Source: Clostridium rectalis (GTDB lineage Bacteria; Bacillota; Clostridia; Clostridiales; Clostridiaceae). Taken from it: DNA of 64,000 bases. This document shows, piece after piece, positions 17,775-26,205 of the stretch. Made by a program: the position numbers and the translations under genes. Location of the stretch: positions 1-64,000 of the forward strand of contig NZ_UYZZ01000001.1 of assembly GCF_900626095.1 (NCBI RefSeq), given 5' to 3'. Numbering within the stretch: position 1 is the first letter of the stretch; each line of letters opens with the position of its first letter. The notes under the pieces were generated by a model that searched no databases, was not told where the DNA came from, and saw only the letters and a list, made by a program, of their open reading frames with translations.

Positions 17775-18475
17775 TAATCATTCCCCCAAGTTATATTTAA
17801 CCTATAACCAAATCCACGAACGGTTTCAATAGCATTTTTAATTTTTAATTCTTCTAATCTTTTTCTTGCTCGAGTGACATTAACATTTAAAGTATTATCT
17901 TCTACAAAATTTTCATCATCCCACAATGATTCAAGAAGAACTTCCCTGTCTACTGTTTTAGGATATTTATTTATAAGAGTTTCTATTAAAACTGCTTCTT
18001 TCTTTGATAAAATAATAGTTTTGTCTTTAAATTTAAGTTCGGGTCTTTCAGGATAGAGTGTTAAACCTTCTAAATTTAACACTCTTTCTTTTGTATTTGG
18101 TGAATATAAACCATAATTTCGTCTAAGCTGGCTTTTAATTTTAGCAATAACTACATCATAATAAAAAGGTTTTGTTATATAGTCGTCTGCACCAGTTTCA
18201 ATTGCCATGACTTGTTCCATTTCACCTAAACGAGCAGAGATAAATATTATAGGACATGTGGATACTCTCCTTATTTTCCTACACCAGTAAAATCCATCGA
18301 ATTTAGGAAGATTTAAATCCATTAAAACCACGTGAGGCTTTTCTTTTTCAAATACTTCTAAAATATTATTAAAGTTTTCTGTTTTAACTGTAGTATATCC
18401 GTATTTCTCTATATGAGAACTTAGTAAATTAGCAATATTTTTATCGTCTTCAACAATCATAATTTTATAGTACAT
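17774..18475 (-). CDS. BceR-like OmpR family response regulator
   Basis: 233 residues. The receiver domain has acidic residues E9-D10-D11, the phosphoacceptor D53 in VVLMDLNLP and K in DDYITKPFYYDV. The C-terminal winged helix (about 135-228) ends with ARKRLEELKIKNAIETVRGFGYRL. It is first in the minus-strand series regulator, kinase, ATPase, permease. The operator-like repeat before the ATPase gene is its likely target. The start is an ATG behind GAGGG. Confidence 0.94.
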   Translation of the reverse strand: MYYKIMIVEDDKNIANLLSSHIEKYGYTTVKTENFNNILEVFEKEKPHVVLMDLNLPKFDGFYWCRKIRRVSTCPIIFISARLGEMEQVMAIETGADDYITKPFYYDVVIAKIKSQLRRNYGLYSPNTKERVLNLEGLTLYPERPELKFKDKTIILSKKEAVLIETLINKYPKTVDREVLLESLWDDENFVEDNTLNVNVTRARKRLEELKIKNAIETVRGFGYRLNITWGND

Positions 18476-18715
18476 TTTAACTACCCTCTTTCTTATGTAT
18501 TAACAGTATGATATAGCAACATTATTTTATATTATAGTATTTGTCAATAAGTATTTCCTATTGGAATTAATATAAACTAATTATATTAAATTTTATTGAA
18601 TATGCAAAAATTATTAAAGTACGAAAATACAGTGGTGAGTGTATATATGGATAAAAAACTAATAAATGGAAATAATTATTATTGATATATTAATTAGGAG
18701 GAGATATAAAGTAAT

Positions 18716-19867
18716 ATGAAAAGGTTATATAGTTTTTGGATTATATTAATATTGTGTATATTGTCAATGTGTTTTGTAATATATAAAAATAATAATGAAT
18801 ATAGTTATGTTTTTAATGAAAAAGGAGCGGAACAATATAATTTTTTAGATATTAAAATGTTAGATAGTTATTCGGGATGGGCTATAGCAAAAGAAGGTAT
18901 ATTAAAAACTGATTCTGGAATAAAAAAGTGGAATAATGTTAATGACAATAAAAATATAAAAAAAGAAATAAAAGATGGAGGATTATGTTACAAATTTTTC
19001 AATAAAGATGTTGGAGTATTAGCCTATAAAAAAGATAATAAAATAGTTACTTATAAAACCGCAAATGGAGGTAAAATTTGGAGAAAATATAATTTGTATT
19101 TGGATAACCATTGGAATAAATTGGATTTTGATATTAATATAGACATAGTGGATAAAGAAAATATATTTATTATTTTGGTGAATAATTCAAATTATTTAGA
19201 GATAGAAAAGTGCATTTTTAAGTCAGAAGGAAGTATTTTTAAATGGACAAGAATTTTTCCTAAATTAAAAGATAATAAAAGTGAAGTAATGAAGTATTCA
19301 AATAAATTTAGTATTTTTACAGGTGTAAGTTATACCAATTCTAAAGTAGCTTGGTATGGAGTAAAAACCTATGGTAATCAAGATCCATTTATATATAAAA
19401 CAGAAGATGGAGGAGAAAATTGGAATGTCCAATCATTGAGTATTCCACCTCAATACAAAAATTTAAAAGATTTAAATATAAATACTTATCCTCCGGTTTT
19501 TTATAAAGAGAATGGATATTTACCAGTAGAATATGTTCTTAATAAAAAAGTGTCACTTTGGGTATATAAGAGCAAAGATGGAGGAAAATGTTGGTTACCA
19601 GTTCTTCCTATAGATATGGAGTCAGGAATAGAATTAAAATATGGCTTGGATAATAATGGTATCTTATGGGTTCTAGATAATTCAGGTAATAAAATATATA
19701 GATTGCTTAATAATGAAACCAATGTACATCAAATATGGAGTGAAGTAAATCTTAAGGATAAAAGTATTCAATTTGTAGAAGGCAGTAAGGGATATACACT
19801 TATTCAAAATAAAATATATTTTACTAAGGACAAAGGAATAACATGGGAAAGTATAGGAGAAAAATAG
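18716..19867 (+). CDS. Membrane-anchored beta-propeller protein with Asp-box-like repeats
   Basis: 383 residues. An N-terminal membrane helix (FWIILILCILSMCFVIY) has no lipobox and no clear cleavage site, so the protein is probably anchored outside the cell. The rest shows repeated turns of the Asp-box (BNR) type: NGGKIWRKY, EDGGENWNVQ, KDGGKCWLPV and KDKGITWESI, spaced about 60-100 residues apart, as in sialidase or Ycf48-like propellers. No catalytic sialidase Arg triad or Tyr/Glu pair is evident, so a binding or structural role is more likely than glycosidase activity. The start is an ATG behind AGGAGG. Nothing downstream is clearly cotranscribed. Confidence 0.7.
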   Translation: MKRLYSFWIILILCILSMCFVIYKNNNEYSYVFNEKGAEQYNFLDIKMLDSYSGWAIAKEGILKTDSGIKKWNNVNDNKNIKKEIKDGGLCYKFFNKDVGVLAYKKDNKIVTYKTANGGKIWRKYNLYLDNHWNKLDFDINIDIVDKENIFIILVNNSNYLEIEKCIFKSEGSIFKWTRIFPKLKDNKSEVMKYSNKFSIFTGVSYTNSKVAWYGVKTYGNQDPFIYKTEDGGENWNVQSLSIPPQYKNLKDLNINTYPPVFYKENGYLPVEYVLNKKVSLWVYKSKDGGKCWLPVLPIDMESGIELKYGLDNNGILWVLDNSGNKIYRLLNNETNVHQIWSEVNLKDKSIQFVEGSKGYTLIQNKIYFTKDKGITWESIGEK

Positions 19868-19955
19868 TAAAAATTCAATGCTTTTTGGAGAATTTTAATA
19901 TATAATAATTCTAAGGGAATATATTATATAAATACTGCATTGAGAGGTGATAGAT

Positions 19956-20381
19956 TTGGAAATATCTAGGGTAGGCAATACTTCACCAGTAGTAACAAGT
20001 GATAATAAGACTATAAGCAATAAAAAGGATTTTTCACAGAGTTTTAATTTTGCAAGAGAAAGAAAATCTGAAGAACAATTAAAAAAAATGTTTGAAGATA
20101 TAAGGAAAAAGGGAGAAAGGCTTGCTACAACAAAATGCTATGCGGATGTAGCTTCCTATAAAAGAATGATAAAAGATTATTTAAAATCAGTTTTAACCTA
20201 TATGTATAATATTAAAAAAGATATTAGCTTTTGGCAAACACAGTATTTTATAACAGTAGATACTATAGATGAGAAATTAGAAGAGCTAACACAAATGCTT
20301 ATAAAAGATCAAAAGGATAATTTAGATGTGGCAAGCACCATAGATGAAATAACAGGATTAATAGTAGATATTTATAAATAA
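19956..20381 (+). CDS. YaaR family protein (DUF327)
   Basis: 141 residues, predicted all-helical and cytoplasmic. MEISRVGN at the start, FEDIRKKGERLATTKCYADVASYKRMIKDYLKSVL in the middle and the C-terminal VASTIDEITGLIVDIYK fit the YaaR family, which occurs widely in Firmicutes without a known role. TTG at 19956 is preferred over the GTG at 19947 because GAGAGGTG at 19942-19949 forms its RBS and this gives the usual family N terminus. It stands alone, between the propeller gene and the ClC gene. Confidence 0.85.
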   Translation: MEISRVGNTSPVVTSDNKTISNKKDFSQSFNFARERKSEEQLKKMFEDIRKKGERLATTKCYADVASYKRMIKDYLKSVLTYMYNIKKDISFWQTQYFITVDTIDEKLEELTQMLIKDQKDNLDVASTIDEITGLIVDIYK

Positions 20382-20394
20382 TATTAAATGGAGG

Positions 20395-20432
20395 CAGTAT
20401 AGGAGATAATTTTACTATACTGTTTTATTTTT
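20395..20432 (+). terminator. Rho-independent terminator
   Basis: Stem CAGTATAG (20395-20402) with CTATACTG (20415-20422), followed by a run rich in T, after the YaaR gene. Confidence 0.85.
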
Positions 20433-20479
20433 TTTTGAATAAAAATTAAATTTTTGTTAATATAAAGTAGGGTGGTTTT

Positions 20480-21814
20480 ATGAAAAAATTGATTAAAAAA
20501 GATATTTTAGAAGAATATGTATTAGTAGCTAGTATGATTAAATGGATATTTTTAGCCGCTATTATAGGATTAGTAGTAGGGATGGCCACATCTGGGTTCA
20601 TAAAAATAGTTAGTTTAGCTTGTAGTGTTACTCATAAATATAAATACTATTATTTAATAATGCCGTTGGCATTTTTTTTGAGTAGTTTAATAGTAATAAA
20701 ATTAGCACCGGATGCTAAAGGTCATGGTACTGAAAAAGCAATAGAAGCTGTAAATAAAAAAGCAGGGAAAATGGATATAAAAGTAGTACCTGTAAAACTA
20801 TTAAGTACAATACTTACTATAATGTTTGGAGGATCAGTAGGAATGGAAGGGCCTGCAACCCAAATAGGAGCAGGGATATCATCACAAATAGGAAAAATAC
20901 TTAAACTTAATGAATCTGGTAGAAAAAGAATAGTTGTTTGTGGGATTGCCTCTGGATTTGTAGGCGTATTTGGAGCTCCCGTAGGAGCTGCTATATTTTC
21001 AGCAGAAGTTTTGTATGTAGGACAATTTGCATATCTTGCATTATTTCCGTCTTTAGTAGCATCATTTGTAAGTTTTTTTGTGGGAAGAGCTTTAAAAACA
21101 AAGCCTTTAATAAGCTATTTTATTGATATGAAGCAATTTAGTACAGAAATAATGTTTTTGCGAATGGTTTGTTTTGGATTAATAATAGGCATAATTGCAA
21201 TGATTTTTATAAGGATTGTAAATTTTATAGAGGAGATATTTAAAAAAGTTAATATATATACTCCTATTAAAGGTATAATAGGAGGTATTGTTTTAATTTT
21301 AATAGTTATATTAACTGGTACTACAGATTACTTAGGTATAGGGGAAGAAGTCATAGAAAAAACTGTAATGGGACAAGGAGTAAATAAACTAGCCTTTTTC
21401 TGGAAGACACTAACTACTTCCATAACGTTAGGATCAGGGGGGAGTGGTGGAATACTTACACCTATGTTATATGTAGGGGCCACTTTGGGAAGTACATGGG
21501 CGCATATTGTTAATGGCAGTCAAACTTTTTATTCTGCTGTAGGAATGGTTTCTTTTATGGCTACCTGTGCCAATACTCCTATAGCCGGAATTGTTATGTG
21601 TATGGAGCTTTTTGGATCTGAAGTTGGTATGTATGCAGCTATAGTTTGTGTTATAAGTTATTTAATAGTTGGGCATAAAAGCATTTATCCAACCCAAATA
21701 TTAATAAAACCGAAAACTATGTCATTATCAATAAATACAGAATGTGAAATAAGAACGTCAGATGAAAAGTTTATTATTAAAAATAATGTATTAAAAAAAA
21801 TCATAAGGAAATAG
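20480..21814 (+). CDS. ClC family chloride/anion antiporter
   Basis: 444 residues, about 10-12 membrane helices. Selectivity-filter motifs are GSVGMEGPATQIG (the gating glutamate is E123, in the place of GREGP) and GSGGSGGILTPMLYVGA (the GXFXP region, with Ile in place of Phe). The retained gating Glu favours a H+/anion antiporter or gated channel. No regulatory CBS domains follow; the C-terminal tail after the last helix is about 45 residues. The start is an ATG with a GGGTGG-like RBS. Possible roles are anion exchange in acid or osmotic stress or fluoride efflux; the motif does not match the fluoride-specific CLC-F pattern. Confidence 0.9.
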   Translation: MKKLIKKDILEEYVLVASMIKWIFLAAIIGLVVGMATSGFIKIVSLACSVTHKYKYYYLIMPLAFFLSSLIVIKLAPDAKGHGTEKAIEAVNKKAGKMDIKVVPVKLLSTILTIMFGGSVGMEGPATQIGAGISSQIGKILKLNESGRKRIVVCGIASGFVGVFGAPVGAAIFSAEVLYVGQFAYLALFPSLVASFVSFFVGRALKTKPLISYFIDMKQFSTEIMFLRMVCFGLIIGIIAMIFIRIVNFIEEIFKKVNIYTPIKGIIGGIVLILIVILTGTTDYLGIGEEVIEKTVMGQGVNKLAFFWKTLTTSITLGSGGSGGILTPMLYVGATLGSTWAHIVNGSQTFYSAVGMVSFMATCANTPIAGIVMCMELFGSEVGMYAAIVCVISYLIVGHKSIYPTQILIKPKTMSLSINTECEIRTSDEKFIIKNNVLKKIIRK

Positions 21815-21940
21815 CTTTTTAATACTTAATATGTATTTTATATAGAATAATATTTTACATAGATAAATTACTATAGGAAATATGGGATATGTTTAAATGT
21901 TATTATAGTAATAACTTTAAATATTGATGTAATTTAAAGT

Positions 21941-21987
21941 TATATATAAAGATTAGGATTTTAATAAAGCCCTGATCTTTATATATA
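21941..21987. terminator. Bidirectional terminator
   Basis: Long stem of about 17 bp (21941-21957, TATATATAAAGATTAGG, with 21970-21987, one G-T pair) between the convergent ClC and hydrolase genes. Confidence 0.8.
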
Positions 21988-21993
21988 AATATA

Positions 21994-22947
21994 TTATTTA
22001 ATTATACCTATATTGAAAAATTTTTCTACTTTTTCAATATAGATCCCCTTATTCTTTATATAAGATTGAGCATGTTTTGCATTAGCACATATATATATAG
22101 CCTTTTGCCCTTTTTTTTCATTATATAACTCATAAGCCATATTTGTTGGAATAAATTCATCTTTGTTACCATGTATAAACATAATGGGGGTGGACACATT
22201 TTTTATAGATTCTTTTGGGGATATAGAATAAAGAGAAAAGCCGGATTTGTATAGTGATATTATATTAGTATAGAATAAAACTATATTAGCAATAAGGGGA
22301 GTTTTAATTCCTAGTTTAGAGGATGCCTCTCTTTCATATATCTTTTTTAAATTTGAGTAAGAACAGTCGGATACATAAAAACTTACTAACTTGTCTTTTT
22401 CATTTATTTTAGAATGCAGTAAAGCTGTAGCCCCACCTAGAGATTCGCCATGTACCCCTATAGTTCCATTGGGAACTTTATTATTCACCCATTTTACACA
22501 GCTATCTAAATCGTAACGTTCATAGTAGCCTAAAGATATATCTTCTCCACCACTTTTACCATGATATCTAGAATCGTATATAAATGTATTAAATCCAAGT
22601 TTTAAATACATATCTGCATATTTTAAAGAGTTTATTCTACTTCCCATAAAGCCATGTACAATGATTACAGTTTTATTAGTGTTTTTACTATTTTTAAAGT
22701 AGGTACCATAAAGTTTATAACCATATTTTGAGTTTATACAAACTTCTTCTTTATGAAGTTTAATCAAATTATTATAGTCAAGAAAATATTTATTTTCTTC
22801 TAATTTATTTAAATTTTTATCAATAGAAATTTTGCATACACCATTATATAATAGATTAGCTGCATAAAGAGAAGGTATGCTTATTATACTAACTAATATT
22901 ATTAAAATTAATGAAATAGTTCCTATAAGTATTTTTTTCTTTTTCAC
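21994..22947 (-). CDS. Alpha/beta hydrolase, membrane-anchored (FrsA/BAAT-like S33 type)
   Basis: 317 residues. An N-terminal membrane helix (IGTISLILIILVSIISIPSLYAANLLY) places the enzyme at the outer face of the membrane. The hydrolase fold shows VIIVHGFMGSRIN (oxyanion), FNTFIYDSRYHGKSGG, the nucleophile elbow GVHGESLGGA, the acid in GNKDEFIP and the catalytic His in NAKHAQS. This is the pattern of clostridial and bacillary extracytoplasmic alpha/beta hydrolases. The substrate (ester, peptide or thioester) is unknown. The start is a GTG 5 bases after GAGGTG. Monocistronic, divergent from the sigma-54 regulator. Confidence 0.85.
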   Translation of the reverse strand: MKKKKILIGTISLILIILVSIISIPSLYAANLLYNGVCKISIDKNLNKLEENKYFLDYNNLIKLHKEEVCINSKYGYKLYGTYFKNSKNTNKTVIIVHGFMGSRINSLKYADMYLKLGFNTFIYDSRYHGKSGGEDISLGYYERYDLDSCVKWVNNKVPNGTIGVHGESLGGATALLHSKINEKDKLVSFYVSDCSYSNLKKIYEREASSKLGIKTPLIANIVLFYTNIISLYKSGFSLYSISPKESIKNVSTPIMFIHGNKDEFIPTNMAYELYNEKKGQKAIYICANAKHAQSYIKNKGIYIEKVEKFFNIGIIK

Positions 22948-23069
22948 TTTGTCACCTCTAATAAAGATTACTATCTATAAATTATATAATGATAAGATTT
23001 TTTTTTCTACTATAAATGCTATATAATTAAATACAAGTAGTAGATAATAATAAAAAAGGAGTTATACCT

Positions 23070-24815
23070 ATGATAGATAAGATTCAAAATTATTTACAAG
23101 AAATTGCAGAAACATTAAAAGCCATAGTTGATATAGATATAACTATAATGAATAAGAATTTAAAAAGAATAGCTGGTACAGGAAAATTAAAGGAAAAAAT
23201 AGGATCTCAGGGACCCCGAAATTCAGTGTTTGAAAAATGTATTCTTACAGGGAAAAGTTATTTTATTACTAATCCAGTGAATTGTAGAGAGTGCTTAAAT
23301 TGTGAAATAAATAGGAATTGTACAGAAAAGGCAGAAGTATGTTTCCCTATAATTATAGATGGGAAAGTTGAAGGTCTCATTGGGATGATTGCTTTTTCAG
23401 AAAAGCAAAAAGAAATTTTTTTAAAAAAACAGGAAAGTTATAAAGACTTTGATAAAAGAATGAGTGAACTTATTTCATCTAAAATTAAAGAAAATGCATT
23501 TTTAAACAGATTAAAATATAAATCTATGGAGCTTTTGACAGTAATAGATTCCGTAGATGAAGGCATTATAATAATAGACAAAAATAATATTATATTGTCT
23601 GTAAACAAGTATATAAAAAATAGACTAAAAAGAACTGATATAGTAGGAAAAAATATAAATAATTTATTATCCAAAATTGCAATAGATAAATTTACTAAAA
23701 CATGCTATGTACTTGATGATGAGGAAGTTAATATAACAATTGATAGGAATAAATATAGATTTTTAATGTCCATGGTGCCTATACATTTGGAAGGAGAAAT
23801 AGAAAGTGCGGTTATAACTTTAAAAGATTTTAATAAACTTCAAAGGTCTGTTTTTAAGATTAGTGAAAGTGGAGATAAATTTACTTTTAATGATATGATA
23901 GGAAAAAGCACTTCTTTTTTACAGGTAAAAAATCAGGCAAAACATATAGCCAAAAGTAATGCTGCCGTATTACTTTTAGGTGAGAGTGGAACAGGAAAAG
24001 AATTATTTGCAAGAGCTATTCATGCAGAAAGCAATAAAAGAGATGAAATATTTATGCCTATAAATTGTGGAGCTATACCAGAAAATTTAATGGAAAGTGA
24101 ATTATTTGGATATGAAAAAGGGGCTTTTACTGGAGCTAATGTTTCTGGTAAAATTGGTAAGTTTGAAATTGGTAAAAATGGGACTGTATTTTTAGATGAA
24201 ATAGGAGATTTACCTCTACATTTGCAGGTAAAACTTTTAAGAGTTTTAGAAGAGAAAGAAATTATAAGAGTTGGTGGAATAACTCCCATAAAGATGCACT
24301 GTAGAATAATTGCTGCTACCAATAAAAATTTATTAGATATGGTTAAAAAAGGGCAATTTAGAGAGGACTTATTTTATAGGTTAAATGTTATTCCAATACA
24401 TATTCCTCCACTTAGAGATAGAGATATAGATGTATTAAATTTAGCCTACTACTTTTTACAAAGATACAATGGCATATATGATAAAAACATTGAAGGTTTT
24501 ACAAAAGATGCGGAGGAAATTCTTGTAGGGTATTCTTTCCCTGGGAATGTAAGGGAATTGCAAAATATTATTGAGTATGCCATTAACTTTGCTCAAAATA
24601 GTTTAATTGATAAAAGTCTTATAAGTAAAAGAATGTCAAATAGAAATAAAAATATAGATACTAATATGACATTAAAAGAACTTGTATCACAATTTGAAAA
24701 AGAAGTTATAAATAAATTTATAAAACAATATGGTAGTAGTACAGAGTCTAAAAAAATAATAGCAAAAAAATTGGGTATAGGTACTGCTACTCTTTATAGA
24801 AAAATAGATGACTAA
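23070..24815 (+). CDS. Sigma-54-dependent transcriptional activator with Cys-rich N-terminal sensor
   Basis: 581 residues. The N-terminal GAF-like domain carries C57, C72, C75, C78, C84 and C91 (CX2CX2CX5C core). A PAS-like domain at about 165-260 is followed by the AAA+ domain with GESGTGKELFARAIH (from about residue 304), GAFTGA (about 351, the sigma-54 contact) and FLDEIGDLPL, then a C-terminal Fis-type helix-turn-helix ending in GIGTATLYRKI. It should open sigma-54 promoters in response to a small molecule, metal or redox signal. Divergent from the hydrolase and convergent with the M20/DUF3100 operon. No -24/-12 site was found by eye near either. Confidence 0.9.
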   Translation: MIDKIQNYLQEIAETLKAIVDIDITIMNKNLKRIAGTGKLKEKIGSQGPRNSVFEKCILTGKSYFITNPVNCRECLNCEINRNCTEKAEVCFPIIIDGKVEGLIGMIAFSEKQKEIFLKKQESYKDFDKRMSELISSKIKENAFLNRLKYKSMELLTVIDSVDEGIIIIDKNNIILSVNKYIKNRLKRTDIVGKNINNLLSKIAIDKFTKTCYVLDDEEVNITIDRNKYRFLMSMVPIHLEGEIESAVITLKDFNKLQRSVFKISESGDKFTFNDMIGKSTSFLQVKNQAKHIAKSNAAVLLLGESGTGKELFARAIHAESNKRDEIFMPINCGAIPENLMESELFGYEKGAFTGANVSGKIGKFEIGKNGTVFLDEIGDLPLHLQVKLLRVLEEKEIIRVGGITPIKMHCRIIAATNKNLLDMVKKGQFREDLFYRLNVIPIHIPPLRDRDIDVLNLAYYFLQRYNGIYDKNIEGFTKDAEEILVGYSFPGNVRELQNIIEYAINFAQNSLIDKSLISKRMSNRNKNIDTNMTLKELVSQFEKEVINKFIKQYGSSTESKKIIAKKLGIGTATLYRKIDD

Positions 24816-24888
24816 ATAAAATTTTTTATAAAACTATATATTACTAACATAAGTGTATAAACTTTTGTAAGTTTACTATACATTAAAT

Positions 24889-24922
24889 AAAAATAGCCCT
24901 ATCATAGGGCTATTTTTATTTA
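24889..24922. terminator. Bidirectional terminator
   Basis: Stem AAAAATAGCCCTAT (24889-24902) with its complement at 24904-24917, A- and T-rich on both flanks, between convergent genes. Confidence 0.9.
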
Positions 24923-24934
24923 ATTATTACTTAT

Positions 24935-25381
24935 TTATATTTGATGAATAGATTTTAATATTAATTGAGCTATTAGAGCGGAACCTAAATAAGTTCCTAC
25001 AAATACAACTATAGATAGAACTATTATTCTCCAACCAGATTTTTTAAAGCTATCTAAATCTTTACCTATTGAAAGACCTACATATCCTAATATAGGTGTT
25101 GTAAGGGATAGGAAATCAACTTTAGCAATATAACTTGAAATTATTTCAGAGTAAGGAATTCCAGGATAGGTTACGATACAACCTAGAGTAACTATATATG
25201 CTACAGCTGGAATTTTACCAGGCATAATTTTAGTTAAAAGTATACCTCCAATGGCTATTAAAACAAGTATTAACATTCCAGGTAAAGCTTCTAAAATGTT
25301 ATGTTTAGCTCCTACCATATTTCCAACAAGTGAAAGTAATGCTATTAGAATTAATATAAAAATAGAATTCTTAAGTTTCAT
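24935..25381 (-). CDS. Small integral membrane protein, partner of DUF3100 protein
   Basis: 148 residues, four to five predicted membrane helices, with PGKIPAVAYIVTLGCIVTYPGIPYS in the middle and a Lys-rich loop FKKSGWR before the last helix. I do not recognise a named family. It starts 2 bases after the stop of the DUF3100 gene, so the two are translated together and are probably two subunits of one transporter. It is last in a three-gene operon headed by an M20 hydrolase. Confidence 0.75.
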   Translation of the reverse strand: MKLKNSIFILILIALLSLVGNMVGAKHNILEALPGMLILVLIAIGGILLTKIMPGKIPAVAYIVTLGCIVTYPGIPYSEIISSYIAKVDFLSLTTPILGYVGLSIGKDLDSFKKSGWRIIVLSIVVFVGTYLGSALIAQLILKSIHQI

Positions 25382-25383
25382 TT

Positions 25384-26205
25384 TTAGACCTCCTCAGAAG
25401 GGTTTGAATTTTTAGTAGCAACTTTTTTAGGTTCTACCCCATATTTTAACTTATATGATCTTTTGTATAACCATTCTGTTAAAGGTAAGGAAATCCAAAG
25501 GGACATATAGAGCCCATCTAATCCTGACAACATGTTACTTGCAGCACCAAAGGCAGCTAAAGTGTCACTCATATCAGGAAACATAGCACTTAAAGATCCT
25601 ACACAAGCGGTCATCATACTAGCACTACCAACTCCGGAAGCCATAGCAAGTGCATATGGATGGATAGGTAGATAAGCAGCACAAAAACTTGCAAGTAATC
25701 CAAAGAAAACAGTACCAAATACAGTACCACAGATATATACTCCCATAACACCTTGACCTTCTTCACCATCAAGACCATAAACATCACTTATTAAAGCAAT
25801 ATTAGGTTCACGAGCTATTGAATGAGCTGCACCAATAGTTTCTCTTTTAAGACCAAGAAATACTGCAAGTGGAACTCCTAAAAATACAGTACCTATGTTA
25901 CCAAACTCTTGTAATATTAAAGCAGGACTGGATTTTATAATTTTTGGCAAAGTAGGGCCAATCATTGTACCATATCTAGCCATTAAAAGCATTAATGAAA
26001 TAGTAATAAGAGTGCCTGCATCTTTCATATCTTTATCATTTACTACTTTTAAAAATTTAGGTGTTAGTAATACTCCTAAAATAAGTGCATAAAGCATTGG
26101 TAAAAGCACAATAGTTCCTGGACCTACATTATATTTTAATACACCTATAAGTTCTGAAATTATAACAAGTATAAGTACGATTATATGATTTTTCCAGTTT
26201 TTCAT
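25384..26205 (-). CDS. DUF3100-type integral membrane protein, predicted transporter subunit
   Basis: 273 residues, about 8-9 membrane helices. Conserved-looking stretches are LPMLYALILGVLLTPKF, FLGVPLAVFLGLKRETIGAAHSIAREPNIALISDVYGLDGEEGQGVMGVYICGT (an unusually polar membrane-proximal segment) and MASGVGSASMMTACVGSLSAM. This fits the DUF3100 family, which has no proven function. Its start overlaps the M20 hydrolase stop by one base (TAATG), so expression is coupled. The context suggests import of an acylated amino acid or an aminobenzoyl-glutamate-like substrate that the hydrolase then cleaves. The family call is from memory. Confidence 0.75.
   Translation of the reverse strand: MKNWKNHIIVLILVIISELIGVLKYNVGPGTIVLLPMLYALILGVLLTPKFLKVVNDKDMKDAGTLITISLMLLMARYGTMIGPTLPKIIKSSPALILQEFGNIGTVFLGVPLAVFLGLKRETIGAAHSIAREPNIALISDVYGLDGEEGQGVMGVYICGTVFGTVFFGLLASFCAAYLPIHPYALAMASGVGSASMMTACVGSLSAMFPDMSDTLAAFGAASNMLSGLDGLYMSLWISLPLTEWLYKRSYKLKYGVEPKKVATKNSNPSEEV

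Noticed and set aside
18646-18684. 12-codon frame upstream of the propeller gene
   Set aside because: Too short and with only a weak RBS-like sequence; not distinguishable from chance.
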